This document shows, in pieces, positions 15,008 through 25,498 of a stretch of DNA of 64,000 bases. The DNA lies in contig FN649742.1 of assembly GCA_000310025.1 (NCBI GenBank), positions 4,991,772 through 5,055,771 of the forward strand. Direction: 5' to 3'. The notes beneath the pieces were generated by a model. That model was not told the origin of the DNA and did no database searches. It was given only the letters and a program-made list of their open reading frames with translations. The stretch comes from Ectocarpus siliculosus. Taxonomy: Eukaryota > Sar > Phaeophyceae > Ectocarpales > Ectocarpaceae. Numbering within the stretch: the stretch's first letter is position 1; each line of letters begins with the position of its first letter. The position numbers and the translations under genes were made by a program.

Positions 15008-17478
15008 GGAGAGAGAGACGCAAGTGGGATTGAGAAATAAAGAACGAGGCACCGAGAAAGGCTTCAAGGTAACGCAAGACCGAAGACAGTAGCAAGACCA
15101 TTTCGAGGGGTCAAGAGCGTGTGGTTTTGTGGGAGTGGAGTTTTCTATGATGGTGCTCGGGACACGCCAAAACAAAAAAAACAAGTCGGACTATAGAAAA
15201 CAAAATTGTCTCAAGCCATCCAACACATGAGGACCGTGCAACAACAATAAAAGCAACATTAAACCACAGCGAGCACAGCACTAGAGCAGAAAGCCATCAT
15301 GAGCTACCAACAGCAGTTCGGGTTAAAAAAAAAACAAAGAGCACAAAGACCTATCTGGATCCCCCCACCTGCTTCTCGTTGATGATCGCGTAGAGACCTT
15401 CAAGGTACGCAAACGTGTGGTTGACCTTCATAGCATAAACAACCGGAGAAGGGGAGCAGTGGCACGCAACAACGGAAAATTACTCAACCGGTTGTTACTC
15501 TCCGTCCTTCATGCCCGCCATGTGTTTGGGGGGCGGTCGCTTTGGTGGGGTGAATTTTCACGCCCTGTGACCTACAATAGCTCCTTCGAGCGAATATCAG
15601 TACATCACGAGCCCCACAAGCCGAACGATACCTTATCCCCGTTAGTAAACGCCACGGCCTTCAAAAACTACTTCCCAACCAATACATGCGTGGTACTTGA
15701 AAACACCCAGCTCAGCATGGCGTAGCAAAAAACGGCAGTGATGTTCAACTACGGGTTGGCCTAGGCCCGCGCTTCGTGACACGAAAAAGCGCGATTATGA
15801 TGCCGCCCTTCGAGGAAGACCGTACTTAGTCTGTTAGTTTGGTTAGCCATTGTACGTCTCCAGACAAAACGAAGCAAGAGACTTGCGGCGTATGTCAGCA
15901 GGAGCATTGAGTTCATGGGATATCATGGGAAAGAGCCTGTAAACATGGCGACCATTGCTGATCATACCTGAGGAATGTATCCCAGCACCATGTCCTCTCT
16001 CCATTTGCTGTCTACCCATGTGTCGCGCTGCGGTAGCTCAGGGTCGAGGTTTTCGGGGGTCCATGTGTAGCCACGATCCTCGCTTACTGCGCGAAAATAA
16101 CAAAAAAATAACAAAGAGTCAGACGCGAGGCGGACCGTCGTAAGCCAAGCTCTGGGTAAAAAAAAAACACAGGCAGTTGTTGCTAATATTGCTGAGAAGT
16201 GTGCATTCGCAAACACCAGAGACGAACCTACACCTACTGGAGGGAACCACTTGATTTGACCAACCTGTACGCGGGAACTCCGCGCGGAACTTGACGACTG
16301 GCCTCTGGGAGCCCGCAGGCCAGTCTCTAGCGGGCACCCGTCCAAGTCGGAAGTCGCAGTCCAGGCACTGCGTCCGTTGTAGCGCGGACATCGTAACCCA
16401 GAGACACAACAAAGAAAGCACATAAAATAAAACTATCGGGTCGAAAGAGGAGGGGGTGAGGGACACTCATTAGAACCCCAAAATAACGGGGGGGGGGGTA
16501 GTTGAGGTACCAAATGCGGGAGGACGTGTCGATCGTTTTTTTCACTGACCCACGTCGACGGCGGGAGGATTTGATCTCAACTGCTTACCAGATGCACTCC
16601 ACCATACACACATTCAAACACATGCGCCAACGACGCGAAGAATATTTTCATTACACTTGGGGGCGCAATGTGGCCTCTGGACCAGGTCCGCTTCACCATG
16701 ACGACACGGTGTTTCGACATATGGGGTCAACGTCTTCGCCGCGGCTGTCTCTGACCCCCCACGAGTCTACACCTACACCGCGGGAATTGATTACTGCGGC
16801 AAGCTTTGTGCGCACTCTACATCGGGAGGGGGGCGGCCGTTACACTCCAAGAGGAGGACAACACGAAAACGCACGGGGGTCAGCCTTTGAGGAAACCGTC
16901 GGTAGGTAGTAGGCCAGCACGTGCGCCGGTGACACACGCAAGCACTGGTAGTAAACATGATATCTCGGTCGTGGACTAGATTGCTGTCCGCACTGTTGCA
17001 AACCATGTGTGCGGTTGCAAACGGCCATACAACCAAGGCTGGGTGTCCGGCCGCCATATCCACTCAGGTTCACCGAACTGCCATCATCATCCTCGTTATG
17101 CTTCCCTCCGTAATGAAGCAGACTTATGCATACGATACTGTGGCAGATCTAAACGTAGGACCCCTACAATATGACAACTCGTCAGGGTTGAACAGTGCAA
17201 CTTCGGATGCACTGTCACAGACAACGTGGTATGATACCATGCATGCACGATACCTATGCACAAGACGGATGTACTTTGCGCGATTTTTGTGCGTTTCTGT
17301 GTGCCGCTCGATCGGCCGGCCTCACATCCGCGTTGTGCGTGGACATGGTCGATCCATCAGCACTAGCGTTCCTCCCGACGACGATGGTTGTACATGCCGA
17401 CCCTGAACGAGGGCCGAGACCAAGAGCGAGCACCGAAGCTATCAACAAGCAACTCCCGCCACGGCTTGCGTTCCTCAT
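6569..17478 (-). CDS. Peptidase family C69 (dipeptidase-like), membrane-anchored, 17 exons
   Basis: Predicted Ntn-type Cys peptidase of 752 aa. Exons: 17478-17326, 16367-16265, 16086-15968, 15425-15369, 14917-14784, 14221-14131, 13182-13108, 12712-12638, 11760-11588, 11103-11020, 10754-10660, 9971-9863, 9422-9296, 8744-8580, 7941-7774, 7485-7399, 7012-6569. They sum to 2259 nt with all phases matching. Residues 1-28 form a signal peptide ending GSA; the next residue, Cys29 in CTTIVVG, is the family nucleophile, so cleavage would expose it as the N-terminus. Family blocks follow in order: HNADCLDCDFRL, DWPAG, GYIPQ, HTFAYLEGLYAIINEKQ, IGESTC, TVTDPDEAWVFHI, VANQF, RDHYEGTEFDL, GPFGD, YWAFSVVGNWAERF and FYPKSWLEAVGF. 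The last exon adds a Ser/Thr/Pro-rich stalk and one helix (about residues 719-736) with a short tail, giving a type I topology at the surface or in the secretory pathway. The start is the only ATG before the signal peptide. The junction between exons 16 and 17 is the least certain. Intron 10 uses a GC donor. The natural substrate is unknown. Confidence 0.9.
10755..11019 (-). other. GC-AG intron (C69 gene intron 10)
   Basis: The exon ends GCAAG and the intron starts GCGAGC; the acceptor is AATAG. This junction gives PFSA-R-PDNPITTQ, which matches the family without extra residues and keeps phase. The nearest usable GT (GTTGCT, 7 nt further) would insert residues into a conserved stretch. Confidence 0.7.
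11853..11952. other. Assembly gap, 100 N
   Basis: Exactly 100 N, the conventional placeholder for a gap of unknown size. It is preceded by about 20 G (11831-11850) and followed by another G-rich run (to about 11988). It lies in intron 8 of the C69 gene, so no coding sequence is obviously lost. Confidence 0.95.
12153..12358. repeat. Degenerate minisatellite, about 40 bp x 5
   Basis: About five diverged units of 39-44 bp follow one another, each beginning with TACC or TGCC, followed by AA-AGCGCAAA-type sequence, then CAGAAA and a GCACACC-type segment. The array lies in intron 8 of the C69 gene near the assembly gap. Units differ at many positions, so it is old. Confidence 0.6.
14975..14998. 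repeat. (GA)n microsatellite in C69 intron 4
   Basis: An uninterrupted GA dinucleotide tract of about 24 bp, followed by interrupted GA-rich sequence to about 15018. It lies just upstream (in transcript sense) of the acceptor of exon 5, where its CT complement adds to the polypyrimidine tract. Confidence 0.85.
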
Positions 17479-19889
17479 GGTCGTGAGCTGATTACTTGTA
17501 CAGAGTGATTGCTCTATGGTTCGCGCCGTGCAGAGGAGAAGGGGGGGGGGGAGGGGAAGGAGAAAACCATGGTACAATGATCAGGAATGACATAGAGTAC
17601 GTGTTAAGTTCAGTATGTTCTTCGACTACACATGGAATTGTGTACAATATTCGTTACATGACACTACAGCAGAGGAAGTAAGTCTCCAAAGTCGTCCACC
17701 TGTTCGAGAAAACGCATCTTATACTGAACCATGCTGTTGGTTACAATAGCCTATGACCTAGACCACGGAAGATTCATTGGTAGGGAAGAGGACGGATGCA
17801 TGCTGTGAAGGCAACTACAATAACAGATGGACTATGCCAGCACGGAAACACTAGGTGTAGAATATTTCTGTGGGACAACCAACATCGGGAATCCAGATGT
17901 TCTCAAGTCCTCAAGAAACAGAAGTGCCTCGTTAGAGGTGCAAGCTACAGCAGCAAGTAGTCCATGTTTTGCCCCCCGAGCGCGTGGTCGTATGAACCTG
18001 AGAAATCCCGAATTACTAAATTGCCAGCAAATTCGTTTACGTTACCTTCTGAGATCCAAATGTATCTATGTACCGTACACCGTACGACACGAAATGACAC
18101 ACCGCGGGGAACACATTTTGGCTTTAAAATTCATCACCAATTGTTGTGTTCTGTGTGTGGGGGGTGCAATCTTATGTAGCCCGGGTGACAAAGTGCAGTT
18201 CGTGGGAGAAATGACGGGTGTGTGATAACCAGGGGGTGTGCTTAGCACTGTCTGTAAACGTACCTACCGTGCCTGCGGCTACCCGCGCAGGACTGATATT
18301 GAGGGAATGTGATACCCCCTCCTGCAAAAAAAAAAACTACCGTACTGCTGCCGCACTTCCATGGTGTGCGGTGCTTAGCGGGGGTGATAGCACTGACACT
18401 ACTGCCTCCTACCGAGGGGTGGGGGGTGATGACCGCGGAGGTGATGATCACATGACCCCCGCGATGGACGCCAACAGCCCTCTCTCGACATCGCCGAAAA
18501 GAAAAAGAATGTGCCAGCACAGAACCTCATGAAAGATCTATAGTAATAAAAACTTTCATCAATCACTCCTTACACCTGGCACAAAAGGCTATCATTCAAG
18601 ACTACCAGGAATGCAAGAAGGTGGGTGAGAACAAGTCTGCATTGTAGCCCTACGGGGTGGTTCCCCTGCGCTCTCATTGGGTGTGATGCGTATTTTCCCT
18701 GCTGGGCCATCTTGTACGCCTTCAGGGACCACTGCTGTGTGTCATTACTACAGCAGTAGTAGCATGTGCTCCGCTATCGCATGCGTCGTGGCCGCATGCG
18801 ACTACACCTACATTTTATCCAATTACCTCTGTCTACTTCCTTGAAAGAGACCTGCGTAGACTAACTACTGCTGTGATATCTTACGTATGTGACCCGCAGA
18901 TAGTATTTCGGCTGCTCGTTTGAGATATGCACAACAAAAATATCGGCGAACGGGTGTTGTTTTCTGTGGGGGTGTCTATCTCATGTGCGTGATCTTACGC
19001 CGTACAGTACCTACGGCGGTATTACCCAGCAGCAGACCATCAAACATGCGATGCGTTTGGCTGCGAGCTGCTGGCTGCGCAATGGCCAATGTAGTTCAAC
19101 GGCAAATATGCAAATCGATCGGTAAACCTGGTGTAGGCCGCTGTCACGAGCAACGGATTGTAGTGAGCGATTGAGTTCCGCCAGGGGCAATCCTTGCAGG
19201 CCCTACGTACTGCTGAAGTACCGTAATGACAACGTTGTCGACGCTGGGATACAAACCAGCGATGTGTTTCGAGTTTCGAACATGAGACCGACAGCGTACC
19301 GCTGGGGAGATGTACAGCGGTCAGCATGGAAGACATCGTTTTCTCGCGTTCTTCGAGAAGTGGTATTGGACCTAGCACCGCAGTCAAGGTCTAGCGAGGC
19401 AAAATGCAATTAGGCAGAAGCCGACCCTCTCTCCTACCGTTGGCTCAAGGTACTCACCAATAGATCAATCGCCACACGCCAAGGGCAGTGCCAACCAAAG
19501 TCCGCCCTTGCGCAGTGATGCGCTGCAGAGCAGAAGACGGGGGGGGGATATGATTCCAACTTCCCGACAAATGCAAAGAGGCGTGTCAAAATAGTTGCAA
19601 TTTCTGTCCCTTCTCTCGCTCTCGCGCCTCTATCCAGCAGTTCCGAGGCACAACACTCGAACACACGCGACACACAGCAAGCACGAAGGTAGCAGAGGAG
19701 AGACGGCGAAAAAAACTATCGCACGCTAGGCATTTGAAGTAGGTATAGGCGAGCAGGACCTGGCTCTACGCTCGCGCTCAGAACGCGCGTCGTACATAAG
19801 ACAGGCCGATTTGTTGTTGGTACAGGAGGTGCGTGTTGAACCAAACACGAACACATACAACATAAGGGGCTCACGAGACTTGAGAGCTG
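17479..19889. other. Divergent intergenic region between C69 and gltD
   Basis: This 2.4-kb stretch separates two head-to-head genes and should hold both 5' untranslated regions and promoters. I see no TATA box in a convincing position and no conserved coding exon. Short open frames on both strands (for example around 17827-18225 and 19040-19387) overlap and resemble nothing known. A palindromic motif CTACAGCAGTAG occurs at 18748-18759. Confidence 0.6.
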
Positions 19890-22800
19890 ATGATCTCCGC
19901 AGCAGTACGAAACGGTGCGAGGAGAGCCTCGTCGAACGTACCCGCCGCCGCACGGGCGCAGCAGCAGCGATGCTTCGCCGTGGGCCAGAACCACGAGATC
20001 TGGCGGGATCAGTCCGACACCACGGACAACACGCCCAAGGTGAAGCGTCGCGACGGCACCTTCGGAAACATCGACAAGACGAGAGGGTTTATCGACTACT
20101 ATCGCAACCCGGACCCGTACCGTGACCCCCTGGAGCGCGTGTTTGACTGGGGGGAGATCAACGATGCGAGCCACGATGAAGTGGAGCGAACGGTGCAGGC
20201 GGCACGCTGCATGGACTGCGGCACTCCCTTCTGCCAGACGCATACCGGATGCCCCATTCACAACCTCATCCCCGAGTGGAATGAGCTGGTGTTCAAGGGC
20301 GCTTGGCGGGATGCCATCGAGAATCTCCACAAGGTGACACGCGTGTACTGCTGTGATAAGACCCTGCTCACTGACTCCGCCGCCTGTGCTGATAGCTCGA
20401 TCGAGGGTTGTTTGTTGCAGGCATGCCGCTGGCGTGGCGTGGTAGCATTTGGTGTGTCGGCGTGGTAGCAGCAGTTTGTGCATGCAATTTCAACCAAAAA
20501 TTGGGGAGGGAAAAGGGAAAAAAAAAGTATGCATACGTACCCGCACCGTCAGCGGTACATGTTTCCCAGGGACACGAGTACCTATGCATACATACGCTGC
20601 TGTGCCACAAGGCTGGTTGCACTATCGAAGGATGTCGCTATTTGTTGTAAACGAATTCAACGCGGCATGGCTTGCCGTCGTCGTCGGCTTCAGTACTCAG
20701 TACACCTGATGTCGCTCACGCGCTTCGAGTGAACCCCTCGATGATGACATGCGAAAACCGCCACGCTACTGCTGCGGAAAGGACTGAAATTTCGAATTTT
20801 CCGCTGAAAGTCTTTCTGTGCGTGTAATTATTTTTCCTTAAAATCTGCACGGCTCTGGCAGAAGCAATGGTTGATAGGCGAGCAGATATTCGCCGACGTC
20901 TCCGGGTGTTGCATGACGACACCTCGTCCAACTTGGAACCTCAGGCTGGCCTGGTTACAGATGATTGCCAAGAAACTGTTTTTGATGCTGGGGGAAAAAA
21001 CATGCGAATTATACCCTATGTATGATGGATTCGGTAGGTTCGGAAGACGGAGGACGACTCGAGGAGTAGCCCAGACTATTTTATTTATTTTTTTGCATCG
21101 AATGTTTCGGTGTTCAGTGTTCAGTGTATCGCTGCGCTGAAAAACCAAACTGTCTTGTTGAGCCTGTTACCAACAGGGGGCTATCGCTTTATGCTGCTTG
21201 GGAAATCGTAGAAACATTGGTAGTTTTCGCTGACGCTCTGAATTCGTTGCTAATCTATCTTGCACTCTGAGGATTAAGATGGATTCGTTGTGTCATCCTT
21301 CGAAAAACACAAAAAAAATGGTCCGCTTCTCACCAAACCCCATCATCTACCGTGGCTAGCTACACCGCATACCGCAGCTTACAGCGGCAAGCCATTTTTC
21401 TGTTCGGTACTGCAGGAATGCCAATCTCCTTGCAAAAATGGAACTAATCTATATACTTCGTATGCATACAGCAGTAGACCATCAAAGGCTCTAGTACAGA
21501 ACCGCAGGCGGGTACAATAAGTACCAACAAGTCCCTGTGATTGAGACTGGCGCCAGAAAGGATGGGACGAAAACACACAAACAGGCCTGGCCCTCAGCTA
21601 CTGGGCTCCATGCCCCTACAATTCATCCAAAATCTCAGGGAACATGCAACACAGACAGGATGTATGTAGCAACCACGACTTGACGAGAGTCATTTCATCA
21701 CACAGCTGACGCGAAAATTAAAATTTTACATGGTACACGTTTACTTCACGGAGTTTGTCATCCTTGGTTGCCTCAAAAACCGAAACGGTATAGAGTCAAG
21801 CGACTATCCAACCTACGGGACCATAAGTGACCCAACCTTCTGACGTATGCGTACGCACATGTAGCATCAGTGTACCCGTCTCACGCCACTTGTTCTCCTC
21901 GCACGCTGGGACCTGACCTTGCAAACGCACAGACGAACAACTTCCCGGAGTTCACGGGACGCGTCTGCCCCGCCCCATGCGAGGGGGCCTGCGTTGCAGG
22001 GCTGATAGACTCACCGGTGACGATCAAGAGCATCGAGTACTCCATCATCGAGCGGGCTTTCGAGGAGGGCTGGGTGGTGCCTCGCATCCCCACCCACCGC
22101 ACCGGGATGAACGTGGCTGTCGTGGGGTCGGGTCCGGCCGGCCTTGCCGCTGCCGACCAGCTTAACCAGATGGGCCACAAGGTGAACTTCGTTGTGGTTT
22201 GTGTCTCACGATTTGGCCGGTCAGCAAGCGCAGTGTAGACTTTATATATTTTTTTTTCTTGAAAAGTTGAATGTCACACTCTTGGTATAGCTTCGTGGGC
22301 GTACAGGACGATCGACGGACGCTTGTGCAGGAAAGAAACGCACACGTCTGGTGACTGCCAAGTGGTGCTGCCGAACGCAAACCTCGTACAAATTTTGCTC
22401 GAAGTCACCGACCACCGAATCCACACCACCTCGCCCGAAAGTCTCCCGCTTTGAGTCAAGTCCACGGAATATTAATGTTTGTAACTGCAACGGCTTGCTT
22501 GTGGACAAACGTGCACCGACTACGAATGGCTCGAGGTGGTTGATTGTTGCAGCTGTTCTGGGATAATAGGCAGCGGCGAGATGTGTGCGTGGCCCTGCTC
22601 GCTATTCGGGAGGTATCTGCGTTGGGACTGTGTTTTATCTATTGTAGCTCGGTCACGTCACCGCACTGGTGTGCCACTTGTGCCGCAAAGGTGACCGTGT
22701 ACGAGCGCGAAGACCGCGTCGGCGGGCTGCTGATGTACGGCATCCCCAACATGAAGCTAGACAAGGACACGGTCAAGCGCCGCATTGACCTCCTTGCGGA

Positions 22801-23403
22801 AGAAGGCATCGAGTTCGTCACTGGGGCCAACATCGGCGTGGACGTGGACGTGAACGACGTGCGGGCGTCGTGCGACGCCCTCGTGCTCACGGTGGGGTCC
22901 ACCAAGCCGAGGGACTTGCCAGTGCCGGGGCGTGAGGTGCGTGCCGTTCGAGGGTGTCGATTGCCGTTGGAACGGTTGGGGAAGGCTACCGTTCATGACC
23001 TATCGATCCTTTCATTATTTTGGAGTTTTGCTGACCCTCGACAGTTGTACCACGAGTCTCTTCCAACAGCGTGTCGATTTACATCCTGTCTAAACTAGTG
23101 CTGTCGAGTTGCTTTGGATGACCAGCCGGTATGCTTTGTCGGGAGGGGGCTCATCAGCTTATGCGCTTCGATTCCTTCGTCGACGTTGCTGGTGCAAAAA
23201 ATAATATACTGTATCATCGCAGCTCAAGGGGGTCCATTTCGCGATGGAGTTCCTCACCAAGAACCAAAAGCGGCTGCTGATGACCGGTGACGGAAAGCTG
23301 GAAAGCAACTGGGATGGCGGTTTCATCTCTGCTGAGGGCAAGGACGTCATCGTCATCGGAGTAAGTTTTGCGTTGCCACGTATTGTTGTCCTGCTCTCAT
23401 CAT

Positions 23404-23437
<34 letters not shown>

Positions 23438-25498
23438 CGGGGCAAGTTGTTTGCACTGAGTGTACGATAGAAAATCGCTGTAGGGAATGTATGACACGCT
23501 GTAGTGTATTGCACAACTAAGTTTAAAACAAGTCAACATTCGTGACCGACACCACATCTCCATTCAACTTGTCTTGCTGCTCTCTCCGTCACGCTGTTTT
23601 GCCTTACTGCTTTGGCGCCCGATTTCACTCCTCCGTGTCCGCCCAACGGACCCCACATCACTGCATATGGCCACGCGTTGCTTCGTTTGTTCGCCGCCGT
23701 ACGTTTGCCTAATTCCCTCTTGACTCTGCACCGCAACCCGTGAACACATGGTGTAGGGTGGCGACACCGGCACGGACTGCATCGGTACCTCCATGAGGCA
23801 CCGCTGCCGTTCCATGGTGAACTTCGAGCTGCTGCCCCAGCCTCCTGACTCACGCGCCCCGGGCAACCCGTGGCCCCAGTGGCCCAAGATCTTCGGTATC
23901 GACTACGGCCACGGCGAGGTATGCAGCATTCTCAGCCTTGTGCTGCTGTGTTACGCTTGCCCATGTGTGTCCTGCTGCTACTGCTGTATTCGCGTGGCTT
24001 TGTACGTGGTTGCGGGGGCGCTTGAGGGGTACCCTTGCGTGTGGCATCCTACGCGTGTTACTGAAGAAGATTGTTTTTCTTGTCGATTGGCTGTTCTTCA
24101 GGTGAGGGCCGTGTTCGGCGAGGACCCCCGTCAGTACTCCGTCATGACGAAGGAATTCCTATCAGACGACGACGGCAACGTGCGCGGCCTCATCACGGTG
24201 GAGGTCGAGGTCACGAAGGACGGCATCAAGGTGAGCCAGAGACAGAGCCAGAGACGGCCAAGGAGCCGGCCAGGCGTGTGAAACAGAGGGATCGGGCAAG
24301 TGCTTGCAAACCGAGGATCGCCGTACTCTGCGCTGAAAGCCGAGGGTGGTCGCCGTCGTGGTGTGATTCATTCCACCACCACGTCTCTGCAGCGCTACTT
24401 GTAGGCCCACCTTTGCTTCGAGCTCGATTTTTTTTTTCGGGCCCCAAGTGTCCTACCTCTTTGACGTGGCGCGGCTCTTACGGTGCTTTATTTGCTCTGG
24501 ACTGACTGTGCCCTACCTCTCTCCCGTTGTCGTCCTGCAGCAAATCGAAGGAACGGAGAAGGAGTGGCCGGCGCAGCTGGTGGTGCTGGCCATGGGTTTC
24601 GTCAGCCCCGAGTCCGCGATTTCCAAGCCGCTCAAGCTTGAGCTCGACCAGGTGCGAAATGTAAATGTTGGCCGAGTCGCTATTTTCTTGGTGTGGCACG
24701 CACGTCGTATGACTTCACTGAATACGCGAATACAGCACATTGCAACCGAAAATGTTGCGCTTGCAGTGATGCTTTGTAATCTGCCTCGATGAGGTTCCGG
24801 TTTACTGTGTTGCCACATTCGAGATGTCGTCAGCTGATTCTCGCCCACTAGGTGTAGCTGTCTTTTTTGCAGTAGAACGAAACGTTTTGACCTTTGTCAA
24901 TTCGCGCTTCTTTTCCGTACTCTGAAGTCAATGAATCAAATAGCTGTGCGCGGTCACAATGGTGAACCCGAAAAAAGTTACAACTACAAAAAAACGACGC
25001 AAAGAAACACTCCGAACACCCCCCAAAAATTTCAAAAATCATCTTTCAAAATTCAAAAGAGGTATACAGAACGGGACAATGAAGAAAGCATACACGTCTG
25101 GTCTTGAAGACGTGCTTATTTTCTTATTTTGAAATATATTTCTGGACACCCACTGCCCACCCATCACCCTCCCCGGCATCGCGTTCTGCGTGCACTGACC
25201 GACCGTTATCTCGACCTCCATTTCCGCTTGCACCTCACGGCGCCCCCACCCACCCACCCACCCACCCAACCCCGCCCTCTGTCGACCAATCAACCAGCGC
25301 GAGAACATCCACGCGCCGTATGGGGACTACCGCACCAACGCGGAAGGCGTATTTTCAGCGGGCGACTGCCGCCGAGGCCAGTCGTTGGTCGTGTGGGCCA
25401 TCAACGAGGGTCGCGGGGCCGCGGACGCCGTGAATTCTTACCTCGCGGCGAAGGCCGAGCAGCAGATGGAAGAAGAGACTTTCATCGGAGCGATGTAA
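19890..25498 (+). CDS. gltD: Glutamate synthase small subunit-like protein (GltD), organellar, 8 exons
   Basis: FAD- and NAD(P)H-binding partner that passes electrons to glutamate synthase (GOGAT). Exons: 19890-20333, 21933-22181, 22691-22936, 23223-23360, 23757-23918, 24102-24230, 24541-24651, 25298-25498; 1680 nt, 559 aa, every intron in phase 0. Residues 1 to about 35 are rich in Arg, Ala and Ser with no acidic residue, a mitochondrial-type presequence; no signal-peptide/ASAFAP plastid motif is seen. The 4Fe-4S motifs are CMDCGTPFC with Cys107, 110, 115 and 121, then Cys160, 164 and 168 in CPAPCEGAC. The FAD-binding motif GSGPAG is at 213-218, the NAD(P)H-binding motif GGGDTGTD near 359-366, and the final FAD motif is [14 protein letters not shown]. 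Bacterial GltD is about 470-490 aa; the excess is mostly the leader. No large GOGAT subunit lies nearby. A fused NADH-GOGAT is excluded because the ATG opens directly on the small-subunit part. Confidence 0.95.
20334..21932 (+). other. Long first intron of gltD (1.6 kb)
   Basis: It runs from GTGACA after AAG to the acceptor CGCACAG. Nothing coding was recognised. It contains a TACAGCAGTAG motif near 21467-21477. Confidence 0.8.
23405..23434. repeat. (CT)15 microsatellite in gltD intron 4
   Basis: A perfect CT dinucleotide tract of about 30 bp within the intron between exons 4 and 5 of gltD. It is a likely length polymorphism. Confidence 0.9.
25246..25269. repeat. (CCCA)n tract before last gltD exon
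   Basis: About five CCCA units lie roughly 30-50 nt upstream of the acceptor at 25297, where they act as a C-rich pyrimidine tract. Confidence 0.7.

Noticed and set aside
19716-20483. 255-codon minus-strand ORF
   Set aside because: It lies exactly antisense to exon 1 of gltD and its promoter side; the plus strand carries the conserved Fe-S motifs. The open antisense frame follows from the codon use of the real exon.
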